Of a stretch of DNA of 52,942 bases, positions 32,139 through 39,041 are shown in pieces. The position numbers were made by a program, and so were the translations under genes. Source of the DNA: Zavarzinella formosa DSM 19928 (GTDB taxonomy: Bacteria > Planctomycetota > Planctomycetia > Gemmatales > Gemmataceae). Each line of letters starts with the position of its first letter. Position 1 is the first letter of the stretch. The stretch lies in NCBI RefSeq assembly GCF_000255705.1, contig NZ_JH636441.1, forward strand, positions 792,669-845,610. The letters are read 5' to 3'. The notes under the pieces were generated by a model that was given only the letters and a program-made list of their open reading frames with translations, did no database searches and was not told where the DNA came from.

Positions 32139-32793
32139 TTTTCAGTTCTCCTTTTGGAAGCGGTGTGTTTCTCCGAAGTTTTGAATTGGCGATGTCCTGG
32201 GTGAATAATCCCCAGCCCCGAGGCTGGATTTTCTTGTCGTGCAGTCGTTTGATCTCCGGGATGATGTCAAGGTCGATGTCGGCGCCGCCATCAAGCCATT
32301 GATGAATCACGCTAGTGGCTTGAGTCACAAGTTGGGGGAAGAGATTACAGCCGTAATCGTATACCCGCTCGAACGGTGTCTTCGCACTCGCCCGCATGTC
32401 GTCGTCCTCGTTCTCTGCCTCTGCTTCTCTCCCTGCCTCTGTCTCTGTCTCTGGTACAGCAAGTTGCTTGCAGCTTGCTAGCGAGGCACTATCGCCATGC
32501 GACAACTCAAGAAAATCCTTTTCCAACAAGGGTTTGAGGGCGGTTTGCAATTCCTCCAGCGTGCGACGAATCCGAAACGCAATTTCCTCGTCCGTCAGGT
32601 CGATCAACCCGCTGCTTGGGTCTTTGTTCTCGCTTGCTAGCAGCCAGAGCATCGGCGCTAGCGCCCTGCTAGCATCGGGCAGCGAATGAAATCGGAAGTT
32701 GTCCAGCAACCTCTTGTGGAGCCGAATCCACGGCGGGCTTCGATCCTTGTAGTGCTGGAACTCGCTCCAGTCCTTCACTCGATACCGGCTCAT
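32059..32793 (-). CDS. Phage replication initiator (O-like)
   Basis: A 244-residue protein starting in an ATGA overlap. N-terminus (MSRYRVKDWSEFQHYKDRSPPWIRLHKRLLD) and the winged-helix-like GLIDLTDEEIAFRIRRTLEELQTAL are typical of phage replication initiators that precede a DnaC-like loader. A Glu-rich linker (ETETEAGREAEAENEDDD) separates this from a C-terminal helical part. It should bind the phage origin, which in such phages often lies inside the initiator gene. The low-complexity linker region is therefore an origin candidate. Confidence 0.85.
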   Translation of the reverse strand: MSRYRVKDWSEFQHYKDRSPPWIRLHKRLLDNFRFHSLPDASRALAPMLWLLASENKDPSSGLIDLTDEEIAFRIRRTLEELQTALKPLLEKDFLELSHGDSASLASCKQLAVPETETEAGREAEAENEDDDMRASAKTPFERVYDYGCNLFPQLVTQATSVIHQWLDGGADIDLDIIPEIKRLHDKKIQPRGWGLFTQDIANSKLRRNTPLPKGELKNDRPATKHGNFAAQDYRAGTEGFIVA

Positions 32794-33017
32794 TTGCCTT
32801 CAGCGCCCTCGCGCCCCCTGTGAGCGTCGAGAATTGCATAAATCGGCTTGAGTTTGGCGAAGCTGGGGTTGTTCTCCCCCTGCTGCCATGAACGGTAGGT
32901 GCGGTAGCTCGTGTCCGCCTCGGCGAACACTGACTTCACTGTCCTGCCGATTGCCCGGCTCCTTGTCTTGATGTCTTTTGCAATCTTGACCCCGTCGAGG
33001 CAGATGCTGTTCTCCAT
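32790..33017 (-). CDS. Small helix-turn-helix protein (Cro/repressor-type)
   Basis: About 75 residues from the ATG at 33017 (MENSICLDG), which has an AGGG at suitable distance; an ATG nine bases earlier is less well spaced. The central FAEADTSYRTYRSWQQGENNPSF is a helix-turn-helix recognition region like Cro/XRE proteins, with the second helix 'YRTYRSWQQG'. It is the first gene of the replication operon and faces a divergent promoter, so it is the likely regulator of that switch region. Confidence 0.65.
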   Translation of the reverse strand: MENSICLDGVKIAKDIKTRSRAIGRTVKSVFAEADTSYRTYRSWQQGENNPSFAKLKPIYAILDAHRGREGAEGK

Positions 33018-33043
33018 AAATGCCATCCCTGATGTAAATAGTG

Positions 33044-33073
33044 CTTGCGCGAAGAATTATCGTGTGCTTTTAT
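33044..33073 (+). promoter_or_regulatory. CTTGCGCGAA motif, copy 4, promoter of the recombination operon
   Basis: CTTGCGCGAA (33044-33053); TTGCGC is followed after 17 bp by TTTTAT (33068-33073), four of six matches to the -10 consensus. It reads into the recombination genes starting at 33122. Confidence 0.5.
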
Positions 33074-33121
33074 TCGTGCCATAAGGCATGTGCATTCGTC
33101 AACAACAAAATGGAGTCAATG

Positions 33122-34195
33122 ATGACCAACATACTTCGCCCGGTCGTCGAGCCGGGTATCTACTTCGACATGGATGAGGCGTCGTACCACGCGGCCGAGG
33201 GGCTGTCGTGCAGCGGTATCAAGCACCTCACCGTGTCCAAGCTTAACTACTGGCACAAGAACCTGAATCCCGACCGCGAGCCGGAAGACGACACCGGGGC
33301 CAGGCGGTTCGGGAAAGCCGTCCACTCTCGCGCATTGGAGCCGGAGCGATTTGACCGCAACTTCGTGATGAAGCTCTTCCCCGAAGATTATCCGGGCGCT
33401 CTTGTGACCGCTGACGACATGAAGGCGTTTCTCGAAGCGAACGGACTGCCAAAATCGGCCAAGAAGAAATCCGACCTTGTGGACAGAATTGTCGCCAGCG
33501 GCCTTCCCGCCGTCATCTGGGAAATGGAACTGGAACGCCATGCCGCCGAACATGTCGGGAAGACGTTCCTTGGCACTGAAGAGTCCAAGAAAATAGCCGC
33601 TGCTGCGGCGGTCATGGCTGAAGACCCATACGCGAAGGCGGCATTGAGCGGAGGGATGCCCGAAGTGTCGTTCTTCGTCCGTGACCCGGAAACTGGTGTG
33701 ATGCTCAAGGCCCGCATGGATTACGTCCGTCCCCGGTCAACCGTGGACATCAAAACATTCTCCAATTCACGCGGCAAGCCCGTCGAGAAGGCAATTTACG
33801 AGGCCATTTTTTACGAGGGATACCACCTTCAATGCGTCTTTTACAACCAGGTGCGTGAACTGGCCCGCCGGCAACTCGCCGCCGGGGAGATTCGCACCGA
33901 TGGCGACGTGAGCGAGACGTGGTTGAAGGAGTTCACAGAAACCGAGGGACACGGGTTCGTGTTGATCTTCATCGAATCGTCCGCCCCGTTCGACCTGCGC
34001 ATGGTGCTGATGAAGGAGGCGGAAGCGGCCGGGGCCGACCTGAACGTTTACTGGTCGTCTGCCCACATGCGAATTTACGACATGAAAATTCTCTACGCCG
34101 GGTGCCTGGAAAAGTACGGCGACAAGCCGTGGCGGGACCAAACTCTGCCGCACCAACTCGAAGACACCGATTTGCCAATGTTAATGTTCAGCTAG
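33122..34195 (+). CDS. RecE-like exonuclease (PD-(D/E)XK)
   Basis: A 357-residue protein, start at 33122 chosen for GGAG seven bases upstream. N-terminal half includes LSCSGIKHL and GKAVHSRAL, conserved in the exonuclease VIII/DUF3799 group; residues about 98-126 insert a SAP/HeH-like helical segment (FLEANGLPKSAKKKSDLVDR). Nuclease core: MPEVSFF (E181), KARMDYVR (D200) and TVDIKT (D209, K211), a complete E...D...DxK active site. It resects double-stranded ends for recombination, with the annealing ATPase two genes downstream. Confidence 0.9.
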   Translation: MTNILRPVVEPGIYFDMDEASYHAAEGLSCSGIKHLTVSKLNYWHKNLNPDREPEDDTGARRFGKAVHSRALEPERFDRNFVMKLFPEDYPGALVTADDMKAFLEANGLPKSAKKKSDLVDRIVASGLPAVIWEMELERHAAEHVGKTFLGTEESKKIAAAAAVMAEDPYAKAALSGGMPEVSFFVRDPETGVMLKARMDYVRPRSTVDIKTFSNSRGKPVEKAIYEAIFYEGYHLQCVFYNQVRELARRQLAAGEIRTDGDVSETWLKEFTETEGHGFVLIFIESSAPFDLRMVLMKEAEAAGADLNVYWSSAHMRIYDMKILYAGCLEKYGDKPWRDQTLPHQLEDTDLPMLMFS

Positions 34196-34218
34196 TCAAC
34201 CAACTGAAAGGAATAATT

Positions 34219-35388
34219 ATGAATCAACTCGTAGTGTTGGAGCAACTCAAGCCACTCGACATCTTCACCCCTCAAGGCACCTCAGACATCCTCGACAAGA
34301 TCAAGATAGAAGCCCGATCCCACGTCCTCGACATTTCAACCGACAAAGGACGGGAGCAAATTCGCTCACTTGCCTACACAATTGCCCGGTCAAAGACACT
34401 GCTCGATGAGATGGGCAAGGAACTGGTTGCGGAGCAGAAAAAACAGCTCGCTCTAGTTGACGGCGAGCGCAAGCGTATCCGCGACGATCTGGACGCCCTG
34501 AAAGACGAAATCCGGGCACCGCTCACGGAATGGGAGAACGCGGAAAAGCAGCGTGTCGAAGGCCACGAACAAGCCCTGAAGGCGTTCGATAGCCTGATTC
34601 GGTTCGACACCCCGCACCCTGCGTCCGTAGAGGTTCAAAATCGGCAGAAAGCTATGGATGCCGCAAACTCCCGCGATTGGCAGGAGTTCGGCAATCGCGC
34701 GCAACTCGCTTATGACGCGGCCCGTCAAGCCCTGAGTGACACGCTGCAGTCCAGCCAGAAGTACGAGAGCGAGCTGGCTGAACTCGAACGCCTACGCCGT
34801 GAAGAGGCTGATCGGAAGGCGCGAGAACGCGAGGAGCTTATCAAGGCGGAAGCCGCCACGAAGGCGAAGGCCGAAGCAGAAGCGAAAGCCCGCAAGGAAG
34901 CCGAAGCGGAAGCTGCGCGTGTGAAAGCGGAGCAGGAAAAGGCCGAGCAGGAGCGCCAGCGCATCCAGAAAGAGAAGGAAGATGCTGAATCGCGAGCCAA
35001 AAAGGCGGAGGCAGATCGCCTTGCTGCCATCCTGAAATCTGCAGCCGATAGCAAAGCTGCCGCCGAGAAGGCTGAACGGGACAGGGCTGAAGCCGAAGAG
35101 AAGGCCGCTGCGGATGCAAAAGCCGCTGCAGAGAAGGCGGAGCTCGAGAAGGCAGCCGCAGTGCAGGCAGAACGTGACCGTGCCGAAGCAGTTCGAAAAG
35201 CCGAAGCGGAAGCTGCTGCCAAGCGTGAGGCCGATAGGAAGCACCGGGCGAAGGTGAACAACGAGGCGCTTGAGGCACTAAACGCGGTAATGACCGGCGA
35301 CGGGTTACTTAGCGCCGGGGCGGCGGCAAAGGCCATCGTTGAGGCTATTGCCAAAGGAATGATCCCACACGTCAAAATCAACTATTAG
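34219..35388 (+). CDS. Long coiled-coil phage protein of the recombination operon
   Basis: A 389-residue protein, start at 34219 with AAGGA seven bases upstream. Residues 1-170 are helical with a charged pattern; residues about 180-345 are nearly unbroken Ala/Glu/Lys/Arg coiled coil (AEAEAKARKEAEAEAARVK style), so sequence searches often mislabel it TolA-like. The last 40 residues form a compact end (MTGDGLLSAGAAAKAIVEAI). Comparable proteins sit between RecE-like and annealing-protein genes in many phages, perhaps modulating host nucleases. Function unproven. Confidence 0.8.
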   Translation: MNQLVVLEQLKPLDIFTPQGTSDILDKIKIEARSHVLDISTDKGREQIRSLAYTIARSKTLLDEMGKELVAEQKKQLALVDGERKRIRDDLDALKDEIRAPLTEWENAEKQRVEGHEQALKAFDSLIRFDTPHPASVEVQNRQKAMDAANSRDWQEFGNRAQLAYDAARQALSDTLQSSQKYESELAELERLRREEADRKAREREELIKAEAATKAKAEAEAKARKEAEAEAARVKAEQEKAEQERQRIQKEKEDAESRAKKAEADRLAAILKSAADSKAAAEKAERDRAEAEEKAAADAKAAAEKAELEKAAAVQAERDRAEAVRKAEAEAAAKREADRKHRAKVNNEALEALNAVMTGDGLLSAGAAAKAIVEAIAKGMIPHVKINY

Positions 35389-35397
35389 GAGATGCCC

Positions 35398-36327
35398 ATG
35401 TCATTTACCATCGCACCGGCCAAACGCAAGGCCGTCCCAATGCTAATCAGCCTCGCCGGGGTTTCGGGTTCTGGGAAAACTTACTCGGCACTTCTGCTCG
35501 CCGCCGGACTCGCAGGAAAGGGTTCGGTAGGCTTTCTCGACACCGAAAACGGTCGTGGCAGCATGTACGCCGACAGCCCCGGCATCATGGCCGCACTCCC
35601 TGACGGATATGAAATAGCCGAGATGAAGGAGCCGTTTGCTCCGACTCGGTACTCGGTCGCGGTTGAGGATTTCGAGAAGCATGGGTGCAAGGTGCTGGTA
35701 ATCGACAGCATGACCCACGAGTGGGAGGGCCACGGCGGTTGCTCCGACATCGCCGAAAACAACAAGATGAAGGGAACACCGAACTGGATTCTGGCGAAGC
35801 GGGAGCACAAACGCATGATGAATTGCCTCCTCGCATCGGGAATGCACCTGATTTTCTGCCTCCGCGCCCGCGAGAAGATCAAGGTCATGAAAGACGCCAA
35901 CTCCAAGGACCAGTTCGTGCCCATCGGCCTACAGCCCATTCAGGAGAAGAATTTTACGTTTGAGATGACGCTTTCGCTGCTTCTTGAAGAAGGCACGCAT
36001 CGACCAATTGTCACCAAGTGTCCCGAGCCGCTGCTCCCGCTTTTCGCCGGGGAGCTGCCACTTGTCACGAAGGAGATGGGCAGGAAGCTGCGGGCGTGGT
36101 CCGAGGGAGGCGCACCCGCCGAGGAAAACCCGGACGTCCTCTTCAAGCAGGGCACGGAGTACGCCGCGCAAGGCACAGTCTCGTACACGGATTTCTGGGA
36201 GACGCTGACAGGGAAGCAAAAAAAGCTTCTCCTGCCAAAGCACGACGAGAACAAAGAACTGGCTCGCATGGCGGACGAACGGCAAAAACCAGCCAATGCC
36301 GCCCCGGCCTCCGGACTTGATTTTTAA
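35398..36327 (+). CDS. Sak4-like RecA-fold annealing ATPase
   Basis: A 309-residue protein; ATG 35398 has TAGGAG at good spacing, while the ATG six bases earlier is too close. RecA-type fold with GVSGSGKTYS (Walker A, residues 21-30) and VLVIDSMTHEWEG (Walker B-type, residues about 95-107). The AAA_24/Sak4 family pattern includes the NWILAKREHKRM helix. Sak4-type proteins are single-strand annealing recombinases or their mediators, usually partnered with a RecE-like exonuclease as here. The C-terminal part is charged and probably regulatory. Confidence 0.87.
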   Translation: MSFTIAPAKRKAVPMLISLAGVSGSGKTYSALLLAAGLAGKGSVGFLDTENGRGSMYADSPGIMAALPDGYEIAEMKEPFAPTRYSVAVEDFEKHGCKVLVIDSMTHEWEGHGGCSDIAENNKMKGTPNWILAKREHKRMMNCLLASGMHLIFCLRAREKIKVMKDANSKDQFVPIGLQPIQEKNFTFEMTLSLLLEEGTHRPIVTKCPEPLLPLFAGELPLVTKEMGRKLRAWSEGGAPAEENPDVLFKQGTEYAAQGTVSYTDFWETLTGKQKKLLLPKHDENKELARMADERQKPANAAPASGLDF

Positions 36328-36353
36328 CCAACCAAACTGAAAGGAATCACTGC

Positions 36354-36743
36354 ATGAATAACAGAATAACCTCGTCGGAAATCGACACCACCAACCCGGA
36401 AGACCTAAAAGCAAGGTTTGAAGCTGAAGCTGACCGACATGGAATCCCTCTCCGCCATGTTCCCGCAGCTATGGGCGACAATAAAAAGCGAGTCGGAGGA
36501 GTAGCGGTCGATCAATTGAAGTCGATAATCGGCCGCGTGGAAAAGCTTGAAGAAGAAAAAGCCGGCATCAGCGCCGATATACGCGACGTATTCGCCGAAG
36601 CCAAGGGAAATGGTTTTTCGACTCCAGCTATACGAACCATCTTGAAAATGCGGAAGAAGGACGCGGCTGAGCGAGAGGAAGAGGAAACCATCCTTGATAC
36701 GTACTTGAACGCTCTCGGCATGCTTCCTCTTTTCGAGGAATGA
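36354..36743 (+). CDS. GapR/DUF2312 family DNA-binding protein
   Basis: A 129-residue protein. Residues about 48-128 match DUF2312/GapR: VAVDQLKSIIGRVEKLEEEK, ISADIRDVFAEAKGNGF, TPAIRTILKMRKKDAAEREE and DTYLNALGM. GapR-type proteins bind overtwisted, AT-rich DNA ahead of replication forks. The N-terminal 45 residues are an extra polar extension. Last gene of the recombination operon, directly before the convergent lipase. Confidence 0.9.
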   Translation: MNNRITSSEIDTTNPEDLKARFEAEADRHGIPLRHVPAAMGDNKKRVGGVAVDQLKSIIGRVEKLEEEKAGISADIRDVFAEAKGNGFSTPAIRTILKMRKKDAAEREEEETILDTYLNALGMLPLFEE

Positions 36744-36810
36744 CGGGCTTAAACGGGTGGTTTTAACCGGTCTTCGCCACGCGCCACGACCGCCTCCGCC
36801 AACGCTGTGA

Positions 36811-37716
36811 TTATGAGTTCATCGGAACCGGGCAAACTCCGGCGGGACACAGGGACGTCATATATCCGTACCCGCATGCGATCCTGTGGTCGTCTCCGAC
36901 TTGCTGAATGTGTCCCAGCAGGATGGTCTTCAAAATGCTCTTTCGGCGCTGGTCGAGGAGGGAATTGTCAGGGTCAGGTATGATTTCCATCGACCGCTTG
37001 ATGTAAAGCAAGTTGCCAAGCCGGCCGTAATCGAAGTCTTGAAGCCCTTGAAGTCGTCGCGAGAAGAAGGAGAGACTATGCAAAGCTTCTATGAAAGGAG
37101 CTGATGGCGGCAGGTGAGGAACAATATCGTCGGCGAACTCGTAGCGGGTATGATCGATGGCGCTGTTGTATTTGTCGGCGAACACTGTGTTTCCGGCCTT
37201 GGCGGCGGCGAAGGTCACGACCTTGGGGTTAATATTTTCCTTCTCGAAGAATCGCATCGCGGCGAGGGCTGCGACAGAACCGCCTTTGCTGTGGCCCGTG
37301 ATGAGGAGTTGCTTGCCCGAGGCTTGCAGTTGCCGTTTCGCCTCGTCGCGCACGACTGCCCACAGGGAGTTTAGCGAACCAAGGAAACCGTCGTGAACGT
37401 CGCCCGTACCCGTGTCCCACTTTGCAGGCGCCGCGTTAAAATCGTTCACCCAGTCAATTAACTTCGGGATGGTGAAGGGGCCGTCAAGCGACAACGTGCC
37501 CCGGAAGGCGACCACCACCCCATCATTGGTCGTCCCTACTGTGCAAGAATTGATGTCGTCGGCGCCGGCAAGGAAGGCGGCGGGCGGCTCCAGATAACCC
37601 ACCCCATCGTAGTAAGGGACGGCCAGTTCAGGATCGAGGACGGTCTCCCCTTTGACGACCGAATAAGAGGACGCGCTTGCGCACAGAAGACGCCCGACGA
37701 GAGTCGTTGCCGCCAT
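36811..37716 (-). CDS. Class 3 lipase-like hydrolase
   Basis: A 301-residue protein; ATG 37716 has GGAG six bases upstream, and the longer in-frame extension is a Cys/Arg-rich artefact. The Lipase_3 fold is clear: VVVAFRGT (oxyanion/strand), DVHDGFLGSLNSLW, ITGHSKGGSVAALAA with nucleophile S143, VVTFAAAKAGN and FADDIVPHLPP carrying the catalytic Asp (D196/D197). A C-terminal His is presumed near GHIQQVGDDHRIA. No signal peptide is evident. It probably hydrolyses lipid or a small ester; a cargo gene rather than phage structure. Confidence 0.85.
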   Translation of the reverse strand: MAATTLVGRLLCASASSYSVVKGETVLDPELAVPYYDGVGYLEPPAAFLAGADDINSCTVGTTNDGVVVAFRGTLSLDGPFTIPKLIDWVNDFNAAPAKWDTGTGDVHDGFLGSLNSLWAVVRDEAKRQLQASGKQLLITGHSKGGSVAALAAMRFFEKENINPKVVTFAAAKAGNTVFADKYNSAIDHTRYEFADDIVPHLPPSAPFIEALHSLSFFSRRLQGLQDFDYGRLGNLLYIKRSMEIIPDPDNSLLDQRRKSILKTILLGHIQQVGDDHRIACGYGYMTSLCPAGVCPVPMNS

Positions 37717-37873
37717 GTTTGCTCCAAGGTGTTGCGAGATTTTGACGCGAGAATCAGCCACTGCCACTATACGAGGCAGTCGTAAAGATCGCAAGCGACC
37801 ACGTTCACAGCAACACCAAGCCGGGTGTTTCAAAAGCGTTTTGCCAAGAATCCCCTCTTGGAGAATTGCCCGC

Positions 37874-38032
37874 TTAATCCTCGTGGTTAACAACCCGGCG
37901 GCCGTAAGGCTTCACGCTGGGTTGCTGCCCATAGCCTTGGGCCGGCATCAACGGTTCGATGATCGGCTTCACGCCCGTGGGGTCGATCTGCCTCATGAGT
38001 GACGCCGTCACATTCACCGATTCCTTGTTCCG
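37874..38032 (-). pseudogene. 5'-truncated relic of an early phage gene
   Basis: Roughly 52 codons whose sequence (LMRQIDPTGVKPIIEPLMPA, then GYGQQPSVKPYG) is clearly homologous to the C-terminal part of the gene at 43415-43654 (MRQIDPDGTRPIIEPPMPA...). Homology stops near 38032 where an unrelated plus-strand frame begins. The ATG at 37996 would leave only 40 residues. A broken duplicate or recombination scar. Confidence 0.6.
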
Positions 38033-38179
38033 ACCTGGTCGGGCTGGAATCAGCCTCGTGGGAAGTTGTATGCGACAATTGCCGCCGAATTGGGGATAAG
38101 GGAATATCACACCGCCGAAATCAGGACGGTCGAAGAGGCCCGCAAGGTTTACGCCATCCTGAAAGGAATCGCCGCATGA
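38033..38179 (+). pseudogene. 5'-truncated plus-strand gene remnant
   Basis: An open frame without a start codon encoding TWSGWNQPRGKLYATIAA, then ELGIREYHTAEIRTVEEA and KVYAILKGIAA. It has the texture of real coding sequence (a Trp-Ser-Gly-Trp turn followed by helices), but begins exactly where the divergent minus-strand fragment loses homology. Its stop overlaps a new ATG (ATGA at 38176-38179). The family is not recognised. Confidence 0.45.
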
Positions 38180-38370
38180 CCGAAGCTTATGTTCTCCAGT
38201 CGTCATACGATCTTCCCCAAATCTCATACGCGGAACCGTCGCGATTCTGCGCACGAAGCGTGGATGCGTTGGCGAAACGATGTCGCCGATCAATTCTAAC
38301 CCGCCTAAAACATGGAAAAACGCCACTCTCCGGAAGACATAGACGAGATCGTCTCTCCCTAACGCACTGA
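38176..38370 (+). CDS. Small ORF following the gene remnant
   Basis: A 64-residue frame starting MTEAYVLQSSYDLPQISYAE in an ATGA overlap with the remnant upstream. The C-terminal half is very Arg/Leu-rich and may be non-coding. It ends only 7 bp before the sigma factor gene. The coupling suggests a former operon partner of the broken gene. Confidence 0.3.
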   Translation: MTEAYVLQSSYDLPQISYAEPSRFCARSVDALAKRCRRSILTRLKHGKTPLSGRHRRDRLSLTH

Positions 38371-38377
38371 GCCTCTC

Positions 38378-39010
38378 ATGCCTGTTCGTTCCGACGCATC
38401 GCGTCTTATCGAGGCCGCCGAGGCCGGTGATCAATACGCGGCAGACCAACTACTTCCTCTCGTCTACGACGAACTGAAAATTCTCGCCGCCTCATACCTC
38501 GCCCGGGAGAGATGCGGACAAACCCTCCAGCCGACGGCGCTCGTCCACGAGGTCTACCTGCGGCTCGTTGGATCAGATGATTCACCCGCTTGGAAAGGGA
38601 GAGGACATTTTTTTGGCGCGGCGGCCTTGGGTATGCGACGGATACTTGTGGAAGTCGCCCGGAGAAAGAACAGTCTGAAGAGGAATTGCGGCGGTACAAG
38701 AGAACAACTCGACGAAATTGATCTCATCGCACCTGAGCCGAAAGAAGACATTCTGGAACTGGACCTGGCGCTGAGCAAACTTGCCGAGGTCGATCAGTCT
38801 GCGGCCAATCTGGTGCAACTTCGCTATTTCGCAGGACTTACGATAGAAGCCGCCGCAAACGTAATGGGCATATCCCCTCGCACCGCCGGTCGTCTTTGGA
38901 CTTTTTCCAGAGCCTGGCTTCGGGAGGAAGTCGAAGGTGAAGATCGAAATCACGGCCAATTTTTATCCGAGGTGGCCGAGTTGCCCGATCGATTTCGCAC
39001 TGATGGGTAG
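38378..39010 (+). CDS. ECF RNA polymerase sigma factor (TIGR02999-like)
   Basis: A 210-residue protein. Region 2 is clear (LLPLVYDELKILAASYLARERCG, then QTLQPTALVHEVYLRLVG, the family's hallmark), as is region 4 (VQLRYFAGLTIEAAANVM, SPRTAGRLWTFSRAWLREEV). The family is strongly enriched in planctomycetes and usually lies before a membrane Ser/Thr kinase, exactly as here (31 bp gap). It would direct polymerase to its own set of promoters, controlled by the kinase. The C-terminal 20 residues are charged and may be a tail extension. Confidence 0.92.
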   Translation: MPVRSDASRLIEAAEAGDQYAADQLLPLVYDELKILAASYLARERCGQTLQPTALVHEVYLRLVGSDDSPAWKGRGHFFGAAALGMRRILVEVARRKNSLKRNCGGTREQLDEIDLIAPEPKEDILELDLALSKLAEVDQSAANLVQLRYFAGLTIEAAANVMGISPRTAGRLWTFSRAWLREEVEGEDRNHGQFLSEVAELPDRFRTDG

Positions 39011-39041
39011 AGGTTGAAAAGAACCATCACGAAAGTCTGTC

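Noticed and set aside
33919-34218. Upstream extension of the coiled-coil gene
   Set aside because: Overlaps the exonuclease in another frame; the ATG at 34219 has a proper ribosome-binding site.
34725-35381. Minus-strand frame rich in Ser/Ala/Phe
   Set aside because: A mirror of the Ala/Glu/Lys coiled-coil gene on the plus strand.
37671-37680. CTTGCGCACA near-match of the repeated motif
   Set aside because: Inside the lipase coding region and differs in the last three bases.
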